Origin: Dicyema japonicum
Lineage: Eukaryota; Dicyemida; Rhombozoa; Dicyemidae
DNA: 64,000 bases
Assembly (NCBI GenBank): GCA_011109175.1
Contig: RDEW01000067.1
Coordinates: 154,248-218,247, forward strand
Reading direction: 5' to 3'
In this document: positions 11,086 to 21,819 of the stretch, piece after piece
How the letters are laid out: each line of letters starts with the position of its first letter
How positions within the stretch are numbered: the first letter of the stretch is position 1
The notes under the pieces: generated by a model
What the model saw: only the letters and a program-made list of their open reading frames with translations
Databases searched by the model: none
What the model was told of the DNA's origin: nothing
Program-made: the position numbers and the translations under genes

Positions 11086-11410
11086 TATGTCTTATTCGTA
11101 TTCTTTACCGACTTCTCTGTTCACTCTTGGAACTTTTGATTGCAGAGGAATTAAACAACTTTAAAAGAAACAGCAACTGGCTTGCGATCTTTTAAAATAC
11201 AACATCTCTGTCTGCGGCCTACAAGAGACAAAAACGACCGTACATTGTACAGAACTGATTGACAAACTTCACCTTTTTACCGTATCATCGGACTGCCAAA
11301 ATTATGGTCTCGGATTTGCAGTCTATCAGGACCTGATCCACTGTGTTACAAAATTGTGGGCAGCTTCTGACCATGTCGCAGTGCTGCAAATCGGAAATAA
11401 AATCTACTCA
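11086..11410 (+). pseudogene. apurinic-endonuclease (EEP) LINE fragment
   Basis: One frame reads FTLGTFDCRGIK..., then KKQQLACDLLKYNISVCGLQ-ETKT, then YGLGFAVY and a final SDHVAVLQIGN. This is the start of an endonuclease/exonuclease/phosphatase domain as used by jockey, CR1 and L1 type LINEs: the Asn/Asp...Arg motif, the QETK motif with the metal-binding Glu, and a partial SDH. One TAA interrupts the frame after residue 25. The reading frame runs directly into an R2-like polymerase fragment at 11,411, although the two enzyme types belong to different LINE lineages. Confidence 0.75.
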
Positions 11411-12840
11411 GTCATTCCCATTATGTATGCCTAATCTGTATAAACTATTACAAAGTGTTTGAACAAAAAATTATGAGATTATTTTGAGTCATATGCCTTA
11501 ATCACTGATAATCAGCTGGGAATGCGTAGAATGTGTCAAGGAGCAAAAGAACAAGCTATTGTCAACAAGTGCGTAAATCAACAAATGGAAACAGTTTGAA
11601 TTCCACTTGGATTGACGTCAAAAAACCTTATGACTCGGTCGACCACCAGTTTCTGGATCAGTATTACAAAATTATGGTCTTCCCTGCTGGATTGTCAGGT
11701 TTAATCAGGTACATATCACAAATGGACCCTCTAGTAGAATGCTGAACTGAAAATTTCCGAAAGTAACTATGGGAAGTCCGATAAATGGGGAACCAACGTA
11801 TACGACGAATCACCTACTATTTATGGATGATATAAATTGTTTTCTCGCCATAGTCACTCAATGGAAATGATGTTGGAGGTGGTTGAATCGTTTTTTGATG
11901 CAGTCGGGTTGGAGAGAAATCTTTGAAAAATCCGCAACAACCGTGAAGTTATTGTCCGAGAAAGCTCGTTTCCTCCATCGATTGAATGGATACCGATATC
12001 TTGGAGTTCTTGAAGATAAGAACAGTAATGTTCTTAAAGGAAAAATTATGGATAAAATCTATGAAGCATCTAAGCGAATCAAAAATTTGACAAAAACGGA
12101 TTTAAACTCAGTGAACCTGTTTAAGGGGATGAACGTGTATGCATTCTACTCTATTACTATTACATTGGATTGATTGAGCAGTCAGAATTTGAACAGATCG
12201 ATAAAAACACCCGCAGAATACTTATGGATAGCCACATACAATGCAACCAGCAAAGAAAGAAAGACTTTATCTACCAAGAAATAAATTTGAGGAGTCTGTC
12301 AGTAACAAAGCAGAACGAATGCTCCTCCAATTTTATGGTGACTTGGAACGTAAGGCAAATTACTGCCTAAGAAGGTCGGGAATACTACGGGTCATTAATT
12401 CAAAGAAAACACACATGGGCACTATCGTAGAATTCATTTCCCGAAAGTATAACATTGAAAGTGTGAATGACTTGACAATGTCGAAATTGATGGATATACA
12501 GCATGCATATCTATTGGGAAAGTTGTCAAAAAAACGCTGAAATCTATTTTATTTCAGTGTTTGAAAGACACAGAAGTGAATATTGCTGAATCCTCTGGAT
12601 GGCTAGTGCATGGAAATCACTCCTTATAACTGAGGGAAGGACGTGTCTACTTCAGGATCGTAACATGTTTTTTGATAACGGATAAACTAAGTGCGGACAT
12701 TGTAACTCAGCAAAGAAGACCGTCGATCACTTGCAACCTGGTGTGGGAGAATGCTGAAGAGCTCATATCTCAGGCGGCATAATGAAGTGATCAGATGTTT
12801 ACACCTACATCTCTGCCGTCAATATGGAATAAGAAAAACT
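11411..12840 (+). pseudogene. R2-like retrotransposon, decayed copy
   Basis: Fragments in all three frames follow the protein encoded at 47,037-49,346: MPNLYKLL-, IDVKKPYDSVDHQFL, a TNHLLFMDDI site reduced to a DDI remnant near 11,825, NGYRYLGVLEDKNSNVLKG, a palm-thumb piece with KERLYLPRNKF, and finally part of the CCHC knuckle (CGHCNSAKKTVDH region) near 12,690. The C-terminal endonuclease is absent; the sequence stops at GIRKT. Several small deletions, including loss of the RGILQGDSLSP block, make it non-functional. The same decayed copy exists at 30,118-31,542, so it predates the tandem duplication. Confidence 0.85.
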
Positions 12841-12864
12841 TAGAGTCACACTAATTAATCCAAG

Positions 12865-13200
12865 GAAGGAACCCAAGGGAGAAAGTCTGCTTGTGTCTAC
12901 CAAATCCATCCTCCAGAGTCCATTACAGGCTCCCGTTTCCAAAGATAGATGAAGAAGTCATCGACATCACACATTCTTAGGCAGAAAAGTTTTCGTGGTA
13001 ATCTTCACCAGTTGACTTAGTCAAGGAGACGGTAAGAGGATCCCATCAACAACTGTGCCGTGACAGAAGAATCTGGTAGACAAGAATTACCTTCGTCCAA
13101 AAGTCCATCTTTTAGATTCGAACTCACCACAGTCGATCCGATGTCATCTGACATGTTCATCCAAGGCCTTTACGATATTTTTGGTCTTGATGTTTATTAA
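12865..13200 (+). CDS. 3' exons of an unrecognised host gene
   Basis: I do not recognise the protein. A coherent frame appears if short introns are removed: 12,957-12,980 (24 nt, GTCATC...TTAG), 12,998-13,020 (23 nt, GTAATC...TTAG) and possibly 13,032-13,066 (35 nt). The exon after the last of these ends in ...MSSDMFIQGLYDIFGLDVY followed by TAA at 13,198. That ending is hydrophobic and acidic with no motif I can name. The upstream part is cut by the decayed LINE, so only the C-terminus remains. The gene faces NPHP4 tail to tail with 42 bp between the stop codons. The exon-intron reading is inferred from splice consensus and frame only. Confidence 0.4.
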
Positions 13201-13242
13201 GCTATTTTTTACACAAAAATTGTAAACAATTAATTATTTTTA

Positions 13243-16200
13243 TTATGCTATTTTAAGCGTAACCATATAAGAATCTTCTACAGCTCCATGGGAATCGCTT
13301 ATAAACACGTATATTTCTGCCTTTCCTTTGATTCCTGGCAAAAGACTGAACTTCATTCCAATGTAGTTGCTCTCATATGGTCCTAGGATCATGATTAGTG
13401 GTTTTAATTCCAGCAGATCTGGTCGTGTACAGCTCAACTTGAACGTTTTCTCCACAGAATAGGTATTTCGATAACTCACACGCTTAAATACGTCGGAAAT
13501 TCCGCATTTTTCCGCATCCAGCAAAACCTCAAAGACCTTTCCATATTATGGGATGCCAACCTTAGACACTGGCGGAGGAATAACCGTGGTATTGATGAAC
13601 CAATAATGAAGTAGCTGACTATTGCTCACATCAACAAGGCTGATGTAATACTTTCTCTTAGCAACAATCAAAGGTTTCAGACAGAGAGTGCATTCGGAAG
13701 TGCAATCAGCCGAAAGGGTTGTGGGTGCGTCCTCGACTGAGACCTCAAACGGATGGGAGACAAAGAATTTAACGTTTCTCTTTGATTTATATCCCCTTGT
13801 GGTCAATGAAACGATTACTTGATTAGCTGTTGGGATTTAGTGACCTGTCCTAGGACACACGTGAGATCTACTCGTTGACAGGCCTGAATGTATATTCCAA
13901 TAGAATGCAAAGGACTTGTCATGAACTTGTCCTCGTACACAAACACAACCACGTGTTTTATCGATGGGATTTCCCCAACCATCGTCTACACTAGTTATTT
14001 GGAATACTTTGACAATTAGTTCCTTCGGGTATGTCCTTGTTTGCAGATCCAAACTCACCGAATCAGAGATGGAGCACTTCACGACCATGGTGGAAGGATT
14101 TTTGAAGTCTTCGTTCGTCGGGATTACGATATTTTTCTTGAACATTTCGTTTCCCGATCCCATAAATCTGAACACGTGGGTAATTGGACATGATTTTATT
14201 TCTACAGAGAGATTTACTACGAGAATTCGGCATTCGTCCGAAATGAAGTTTATCTGGAATATTTAAGAAGGTTACCTTCGTCGTCTTAGTCAGTTGAGGG
14301 GTAGTTTCCTCCAAATTTTGAATTTCCCTGTTGGTCGTCTTTAAATATCGAAACTATTTACCGGTGGGAATTTGGTCCCCTGAACCGACAAGGCCCGGTA
14401 GACGAACGGGACAAACACAGTCTCGTCTGGGGAGAGGAACAAAATGGGACATTTTTTCTCAGAGGAATAGCTCATAAAGTTCCGTTCAATGGCAGTCCGA
14501 ATATTCAAAAGTGTCTTATAGTGATTCCACTCTTCGTAGTTCGTTAGAACAGAAAGACATGGATCGGCAAACTCTACTCTTATTAATTGCTTGTTTTTTG
14601 TGAAATTGTGGACTTCAACCTCGAAAAACTCAGCCCTCCCCACAGTAGTTGTGATGGTCTTTGTGAGTGAGATATTCGATTCCAGTGCATTCTGAATTTG
14701 TTCGTATTTATTTTGACTTCTGTAGGCCTGGACAGTCCGCAAGTCCCTCTGTCTGTTAAAAGTAAGCGATCCAACCCCCTGAAATATACCCAAATCCTAC
14801 AATCCAAAACTATCAGACTCCAAGGTCCTGACCTTTTCCATTCTTTCCATTTTACGTTTCCTGACTGGATCCATTATTGACTCTGAACACGTGGCGATGT
14901 CATGCCAATTCGTTCTTCTACTAGCGATGGGTGAAGTAAGGAAACACGTATTCCCCGATTCTAAACGAAAGTAGGGAATAATACTGATAACTCCCCAAAA
15001 TCAAGCGATTTGCTCATGTTATCGGTTTTCTCGGTATTTTTTAGTTTCAGTTCGTTCAGGGCCAAAGGATGTCCAATATTTATGGTTTGCAGTATTAACT
15101 TTCCAATCGTGTTTGTCTCTTCCAGGGAACTGTCCACGTGGCTTATTATGTCCAACTGGGAGGAACATTCAACAGCCTCTTTCGACTGGCGGAGGAATAC
15201 CTAAGATTCCTTAATGCTAAAACGTGGAGTGGCAGTTGACAAAACCCAATAAGCATGAGGGAAGTCGCGTCCCATATGTCAATGTGGAGGTAATGGGCCT
15301 TTAAGTATTTTATGAAATTCAATTTTTCCTCTCCCACATATTTAGAATCACACAAACACAGTCGATAGCCGGGGATCGACGTATTTTCGAGTTTAATCAG
15401 CGAAATTTGCTCTTCTCCCTTCATAAAATCAAGCAAAATTCTACAAATCAAGCATAACCGTACTTATCAGTTGTTACAAATTCCTGGTCGTAAAATTGGT
15501 AGGTAAAAAATATCGTCTTCAAGGAAGAAATGATTGAAAACGTGTCCCCCATTTTTGGGTTTCTAAAATTATGCGTTATTTACTTGGAGAAGGCCAAAAA
15601 TCTAATCGATATTACGTTCCTTTGGAGAATATCTCCCATTTCAACCTCCTGGTCGAGGATCATGGATTTGGTTAGACTCACGGAGAAAGGAGAGTTTCCC
15701 TCTCTGTCAGTTATCGGGGGAAATCCGGCAGAATGGAGGACGGCGAGCTCATTTCTTGACGGTCCAACGAACTTTCCCCTACTCTCTCAGGCCATTGAAT
15801 ACAAAGGAGATGAATTCAAAGTCATCTTCCCAAATTTATCCAAAGAAATAGGAATTTCCTTCAAGTCGACTTCATCTACGAATTTTTCTTCCTTCGTCTT
15901 AACCTTACTATTCAAATATACAGGAATCATTGATTGAGGTCGATTCTGTGGTGAAGTAGCAGGGATCTGGTCACTAAGATCGTATTCGAAGGTTAAATGT
16001 CCAATAGTTTTGTTTTTGATTTGATTTTCTGAAGAAAAAATCAAGGCTGAAATGGGACTCCCACACGAATCTACAGTACTCCACCTTAAAATTACTTGAT
16101 AACAGGGGACAAGTAGAGGCATCATTCGCAATTATCGGACTCCAAAGACTCCAAGCAGTTATCACAGATTTATATTCGGGTTTCTGGACTTGGTTAGGAA

Positions 16201-17373
16201 CCTTCGTAACATTGGAATGACTACTTTGGGGGTGACTACCAACTTAAGATTATATTCCAGTTTAAAAGTCAGGACAACATCTTTGCTCACAAAGAAATTC
16301 TCCATGTATACTTTATTGTCTGAAACAAGAGAGATATGACTTATCATATTTTGAGTACCATTTTGAAGTTGTAACTTTTTTGGCTGGTCAATCATTCTCC
16401 AAGAATTGAATAATTGCATCTATATTCCACAAATTATAATACATAGAGATTAATGTCTTCGACGATGACTTCGATTTGCTGTTTATTTCTCGAATATTCG
16501 GAATCTTGAATTCCCTTGCGTAACTCGTCTTTGAGATTTTCGCTCAGAATTAGAGAAATGTTGAAAATTTTTAATTTTTGCGGCTTTTGGTTCTGAGTTA
16601 CATTTTCTACAATCATAGACGGCACAAACTGGTCACTTTCAAACCTTTGATTTCCTCAGTCGACCCCACTAGGGTGTCCAGGGGAATTAAAGGTTCTATT
16701 TGAGGGACAGATGTGCACGTGGATATATTGCAAACAGCGGAATCTCTAGTTTTGGCTTTACTGAGCTGATCTTGTAGAACTGAATTTATCACAAAAACTC
16801 GGATACCTTCGGTTGACGACAGTAAACTCAAACATCTGGGAGATCCCCTGTATATTGACAACCTTGAATAGATAAAACCGTAAACGTTGATTGCCCGTTC
16901 ATATTTTGGCAGAGATCCGACAGAGAAGCCGTAAACCACCCAACAGATCTCTCCAAAGAGGTCTCGTGGGCGATGATCTCGATTACTATCCTTGTCGACA
17001 AATTCTTAAATCCCTGCTTTATCATTACGCCCTTTTGAAATGATCCCCATTTACTTGGTTATAGTTGACCTCTGTCGAGTTATTCGCTGTTAGTGTCGGT
17101 CCCTTGTATGTTCTCCCTGTGAAAACTCCGAAGGTTGTGTCAAAAATGGAATAATTAAGGCTAAATAGATTTGAAGAGTTATTCTAGACTTATAATATGG
17201 GAAACATTAGGAATTTGAAATTTATCGACTCGTATAATGAATATATCAGTATTTTTGCTGGTTGCATATAAATTGGAATCTTTGTATGATTGGGGGGTCT
17301 TGCGACTTTGGCAAACTCTTAAATAGTCGTCAACATTCTGTGAGTATGCTTTTTCGTCAATTTGTGGCTTCAT
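13243..17373 (-). CDS. NPHP4: nephrocystin-4, copy 1
   Basis: NPHP4 is a scaffold of the ciliary transition zone that works with NPHP1 and RPGRIP1L. The minus strand gives recognisable blocks along the whole protein: FGVFTGRTYKG (N-terminal SFFDVTYRHFFGRTWK region), VYGFSVGS...RLSIYRGSPRCL, AHYLHIDIWDATSLMLIG, RDLRTVQAYR...GRAEFFEV, SDDETVFVPF-like, FVSHPFEVSVEDAPTTL and the C-terminal FKRVSYRNTYSVEKTFKL. Exons are separated by very short GT..AG introns: 17,184-17,205 (22 nt), 17,032-17,054 (23 nt), 13,537-13,560 (24 nt), with others not resolved. The start Met at 17,373 opens MKPQIDEKAY. One frame change near 16,950 is not explained by a short intron. Presence of this gene implies a ciliated organism. 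Confidence 0.88.
13537..13560 (-). other. 24-nt spliceosomal intron in NPHP4
   Basis: On the minus strand GTTGGCATCC...GGAAAG interrupts PPPVSK and VFEVLLD. Removing 24 nt drops an in-frame TAA and restores the family's ...SKAFEI.L block. Confidence 0.85.
17184..17205 (-). other. 22-nt spliceosomal intron in NPHP4
   Basis: GTTTCCCATA...AGTCTAG on the minus strand. Its removal joins the first exon (ending KFQIPN) to NNSSNLFSLNYSIFDTTFG, which is the conserved N-terminal FFDVTY region. Confidence 0.85.
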
Positions 17374-17979
17374 TATTTCTCGGTTGTTTCCAAGCAACAA
17401 ATGATTATTTATGAAATACAAATTCGATTATGTCGTGTGATCCACCATTTGCTTTATAATCGCCGGGTAAGTACAAAGCACCTACTTTGGCTATCAAACC
17501 AACTTCTGACACAAGAGGTACAGCTAACGCAGACGGACCCATTGAAGGTCGCTGACAGCCAATCAAAAAACACTAGAACACCCCACGGGGTTACAAATCA
17601 ACCAACTTCTCTATGTCTCACTTTGTCCTCTTTCCTTAGTGCAATAACATATGATCTGTCAGTTATGACTCAATAATCGACCATAATCATATTTTACTGA
17701 AGTTAAAAAAATAAACCTTCGTTTGGAAAAGAGTCTCTTGGAATTACAACTACAAATGTGCCAACTGGAGTCTCTACATATTAACTACTGACAGCCTGCT
17801 GAGGTACCTATATCTACGTGGTTTCTCCTCCCTTGACAAAGTGGGGTCTATATTAACTGCACTGCCCCGGAATCAAAATAGATTTCAGTACCAAACCTAG
17901 CTACCACTTTGATCAGAGGTTTCAAAATGGGAGGCGCGAAAAGCTTATCAGAAATATTATTTTTGTAAAATTAGATCTA
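17374..17979. other. 5' flank of NPHP4, no other gene seen
   Basis: Duplicated in unit 2 (36,070-36,677). Open frames here are short, and I see no clear promoter element. It probably holds the NPHP4 promoter and first leader sequence. Confidence 0.4.
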
Positions 17980-18520
17980 TAAGGTAGAGTGTTATCCGCA
18001 CCTCGGTGCTAGTCAAGGACAATAAACCGGACATTGTGGTACACGATGAGGAGTCTAGCCAAGTCCTTATCATAGAAATTGGCATCACGTCTCAAGACCG
18101 TTTGCAGACTGTGGAGGTGGAGAAAATAGGAAGTATGACTTGCTTGCAAACGAGATGGGGCAGATGCTTGGTTGCAAGGTCCTCGTTATTCCTATAGTAA
18201 TGACGTGGAAGGAATTGCAACAAAGTACCACAAGGGTTATCTGAAGCAGTTGGGGTAGATAGGAAGCTCCAGGCCTATCTACAGTCACTGGATTAAAGCG
18301 GACCCTAGAGAGCCTGACACTGGAGTATAGGAGGCAGAGCCCGGAGATGCCAAATGGGCAGAGGGTTCAATTGGACAAGGCACTATCGGAGTTGTTTTAG
18401 CAACCAGAATCGAACCTGCCTGAGGAGGCTGGCAAACAGGCAAACGAGGAAGGTTGTTGATTATTAAATATTAACTTTTTATTGTTGGTTAAATAAAGTG
18501 GCTTGGTTTTTTTAAAATAA
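17980..18520 (+). mobile_element. 5'-truncated tail of the unit 2-type R2-like element
   Basis: Matches the last 530 bp of the element at 25,949-29,378, from within the endonuclease (SVLVKDNKPDIVVHD) through the stop and the 3' end TAAATAAAGTGG plus a T run. Several frameshifts are present. A 5'-truncated copy with an intact 3' end is the normal product of target-primed reverse transcription. It is present in both units and so is older than the duplication. Confidence 0.9.
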
Positions 18521-18559
18521 TATAGTTATTAATTTAAAAATTATATTTTTTTAAATCAA

Positions 18560-19175
18560 TTCAATTTAAATTAGTTCACAGCATGGATAAATTCTTGCCT
18601 CAGATGCAATGCGATTTAAATATCGAACTCGTTTATTAATGAATAATGAACTACGAGTAGCACTCTCCTCAATAACACTGAGATTTAAAAAAAACTGTGT
18701 CAAGAATAAAAAAATTATCTTTGTTGCGGACCTGGTGGATTCCCATTATTTTACTGAAAAATCTATAAACATTTTTCATCGGATTCAAAAATAGAACGAT
18801 CAACTCCCGTACATTTAACCACGTTGTCGGATTTTATCAGCAAAGGATTATCAAACAAACCGAGACATCTGAAAACTCCTTTTTGTTTCGTGGATATTCA
18901 CAAGGCGTTCGACTCCGTTCCAAGGACAAACTTAATTAGAAAATATTCAAATCCGAAATCCCTGGAAACCTTAACTCTGGTTTCCAAACTCCCCTTTTAA
19001 TAGAAGGTTTGCTTTGGAGATTGGCATCACGACTTCTTCGAATCGTCCCCCAGATATCACCCCTATCCCCTTTATTATCAAACCAATTTACTGACGATCT
19101 ATCTTCTTATCTCAGAAAATAAGAATGAAATCTTATTAACTTAAGCAGATGACATTGTTCTGTCCACAAGTGTAT
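18560..19175 (+). pseudogene. LINE reverse transcriptase fragment (plus strand)
   Basis: Broken frames contain FCFVDIHKAFDSVPRTNLI, the RT block with the first catalytic Asp, and ADDIVLSTSV, the second catalytic pair. Between them, where a PQGSPLSPLLF block should be, only a scrambled HHDFFESSPRYHPYPLY-type frame remains. The same fragment occurs at 37,250-37,927 in unit 2, where it continues (LDHLNVWLK) and is then interrupted by the hAT element, resuming at 42,314. In unit 1 a deletion removes that continuation. Confidence 0.75.
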
Positions 19176-19179
19176 TAAT

Positions 19180-20620
19180 GTTTTCTTTGTATACCATCTC
19201 TTCCATTAGTTTGAAGGCCCTTTTCTGGGTTGCGAAGATTTTCTGGATGTTCGTATAAGAGGCCAGTGGTCCTCATGAAGTACACGCATATGAAATGCAT
19301 GGTTCGATGTACTGTGAGTAGAGCGTTTTAAGTATAGGGTGATGTCCAATTTTCCATAGATCTGTTAGGCATTTCAGAAGGTTGATTTTCTTCTCACATT
19401 TGTTCTGCACGCTAGTGACATATCTCGAAAAGTTCATGTGCGTATTGAAAGTCAGACCCAATATTTTTTGCCATTTGCTGAACGGCAATTATCTTCCTCC
19501 GCAGTAACTTTATTGTCCTGTTCGACAATTTTTTGTCCGAGGTATAGAGAGTTGTAACAGATTTTTCGGTATTGATTGACATGCGATTTTTATTAAACCA
19601 CTCGAGTAGTCGACCTATGTGGTGTTGTATTCTTTCCGTCGCTGTTTGGATGTTCTGATCCTGTGAGGCTAGGACGATATCGTCTGCATAAGCAGAAACA
19701 GGTCGTCTTCTCCATTCGGCGTCGGAATGTTATCGTAAATAAATTGAATAGATGGTGATACGGCGAGCCCTGAGGTACTCCATTTGGGAATAAACGGGAG
19801 ACAGAATGAATGTTTCCAATGCACACTCTACCTCTTCGTCCGCTAAGGAAGTTCATCAGCCAGCGTTTAAGGTTTTCAAGGATATCTGATTGGTAGATTT
19901 TCCATGTTAGGTTCTTCGTCGGCACAAAGTCGAAAGCTTTGTGGACACAGTTTTCTGGTGTCTTGGCTTGCACAGAAATCCAGAGCGAATAAAGTTAGTC
20001 AGGGATGTGAGGAAGCTCGTTGTGGACCGATATTTTCTGAAACCATGCTGGAACAGTTTATCGGGAGTCCTTTCAGTGATTTTTGTGATGATATGCTATT
20101 CCAGAATTTTTGACATTGAGCATAAGAGAGAAATAGACCTGAAAGAAGCTGGGTCTTCTTTCGGTTTTCCTGACTTCAATACTGAGCGAATGCTTGCAAG
20201 TTTCCATGTAGTTGGGATTGAGTTATAATTAATCGACAGTTGTTGATTTTGGTCAGGGTACCGATTCCCTCATTTCCCAGGTTTTTCAGAGGATTATGGG
20301 AATTCAGTGTGGACCATCAAAATGTGTTACTTATGTTTGGCTTAGGGATGCAATTACTTCCTTTTCCGTAAAATAAGTTAATTGATTCTTTTTCTGTTTT
20401 CTTAGCGGCGGATCGGGTGAGTCAGTCCTCATGTGGTTTTTGTGAGAGATTTTCGCGTAGTATTTTACTAGGGCGTTTAGGTCCTTTTGAATGAATTTTT
20501 CGTTTTAGGGTGTCCTCTCATCCACCTTCGAGATATTTCGAAATGTCTTCCAGACTTCGGATGTTCACCGGTTACGATTTAATAAAGTAAAGACCATCTT
20601 CCATTTAACTTTCTGTATTT
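19180..20620 (-). pseudogene. jockey/CR1-type LINE, RT part, truncated at the duplication edge
   Basis: Minus-strand frames show KAFDFVPTKNL with the first catalytic region, an RLFPNGVPQGSP block, a disrupted YADD region and the thumb segment KILGLTFNTHMNFSRYV...CISYACTS. Unit 2 (38,180-40,310) has a better copy, including YADDIVLVSRD and parts of the endonuclease. In unit 1 the upstream (endonuclease) half is lost at 20,620, where unit 2 begins. The deviations between the units are indels and a broken palm; neither copy is functional. Confidence 0.8.
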
Positions 20621-20765
20621 TCGCAGGCGCAAGTGAACAAGACGTCTCTCGCGTCGCAGGCGCAAGTGAACAAGACGTCTCTACGGCAAGTGGAACAAAC
20701 AAAAAATCCTTGGGTAGGACCGCGTACTTTTCCCGATTCAACCTTTCGGCCTTCTCTCTATTTAA
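20621..20765 (-). pseudogene. LINE C-terminal fragment with a 33-bp internal duplication
   Basis: Same VPLAVETS-type LINE end as at 1,854-2,090. TCGCAGGCGCAAGTGAACAA occurs twice, 33 bp apart (20,621 and 20,654), a small tandem duplication right at the junction of the two large units. Confidence 0.65.
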
Positions 20766-20993
20766 TAAAATACTAATTTGACAGCGAACACAGCACATTC
20801 TTATGACATAAAAAAATTAATTTTCTCCGCTGAAATTAGCTAGCAGTGAGCGAAGCGGAGCGTAATCCCTCCTCAGGAGCTAAGTGGCTATAAGCGAAGC
20901 GAACGACCAGGTAATTCTTAATAAATATAATTGAATTTTTTTATTATTAACACAAAAATTAAGTAAATTTAAACTGAGAGACAGTCTAAATAC
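20766..20993. other. unit 2-only stretch with GCGAAGCG words
   Basis: About 230 bp missing from unit 1. It holds two clusters of the words GAGCGAAGCGGAGCG and AAGCGAAGCGAACG about 45 bp apart, which stand out in the AT-rich context. I cannot assign a function. Confidence 0.4.
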
Positions 20994-21063
20994 CATGAGT
21001 AATGCAACAAAAGTATGGAGTATTTCATTAAGTCCTTTAGCACTCACTCAACTCTTAATCATG
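20994..21063. repeat. copy of the 71-bp segment in the opposite orientation
   Basis: Begins CATGA and ends TCATG, as at 2,091-2,161, but the interior is reverse complemented. One G of a GG pair is absent. Confidence 0.9.
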
Positions 21064-21730
21064 ACGTGTTAGGCAGATCCTTAAAAAACGAAAGCCGTTT
21101 TTTCTTCACCAGAATCTCCCTCACTAGGTCTCAATAGTCTTTCTTGGTCCTTATTCAACTTTGATTTTTAAGCGTGCTGCACTTGAATGAAGATGCTCGC
21201 CAATCGTTCAAGCGATCCCTTGTTTTTCCTTATTTGTCTTAGAACTTCATTAAGAATTTCAGTATCCGTCCAAGGAATATTTTTTCAGAAAATTATAGTA
21301 GTCTCCCTCATGACGTTTGTCGGTTTGTTGGGCCCATTCATAGGCAGTGAACAAACAAATCCCAGAGTGCCTTCGTGATTAACGTACTTATAGGTTCTAT
21401 GGAATTCTCAAGGCTTTCACATAATTTTCACTGAACTTATTTTTTTGTGGAAAACGTAAAAATTGGGGAATTTCCCCCCTATTTCGGGGTCTGACTATAC
21501 TTTGTCTACAATTCCACTAGCATCTAGTGCCACCATAAACACCGTTTTAGTACCATCTCTCATCGAAAAAAGAATTACCCAGTAGAGTTCAATTCATAAA
21601 AAATTGAATAATAATTCAACAGTTTTGAGTATTTCAGAATTGAATATGTATAAAATCGGATCAAAAAATACAGGAACATTACGAGTATTTTCAGAATCGC
21701 ACTTGACCCGTTATTAAGTTTAATAAAATT
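21064..21730 (-). other. coding-like minus-strand block, unit 2 copy
   Basis: Duplicate of 2,162-2,825 with the same unrecognised protein-like pieces. A few extra or missing single bases change the frames relative to unit 1. Confidence 0.3.
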
Positions 21731-21819
21731 TAATTTTTCTTATAAATAATATTATTTTTTATAAAAGTCAAATAATTTTTTAAATTTACATAATTATAAA
21801 TTCAAAATTTTGTTAGAAA

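Larger units (their letters stand above)
1991..20620. repeat. tandem segmental duplication, unit 1
   Basis: About 18.6 kb that is repeated head to tail as 20,621-39,689 with the same gene order and very high identity by eye. Unit 1 alone contains the R2-like element at 2,826-6,415. It lacks the element at 25,949-29,378, the 67-bp insertion at 38,775-38,841 and part of the hAT left end seen in unit 2. The right edge is inside a LINE: the sequence CTGTATTTT at 20,612-20,620 continues in unit 2 to 39,689 and beyond. The left edge is in another LINE fragment at TCGCAGGCGC (1,994). Confidence 0.9.

Noticed and set aside
15530-15937. 135-codon + strand open frame, nearly identical at 34,227
   Set aside because: It is the antisense shadow of NPHP4 exons; the minus-strand reading aligns with known NPHP4 blocks.
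16828-16960. an additional short intron in NPHP4 near the VIEIIAHE/VVYGFSVG frame change
   Set aside because: No GT..AG pair of suitable length and phase exists in either copy, so I left it as an unexplained frame change.
20840-20920. GAGCGAAGCGGAGCG words as a bacterial-type repeat or contamination
   Set aside because: Surroundings are continuous with the duplicated eukaryotic block; two short word clusters are not enough for a claim.
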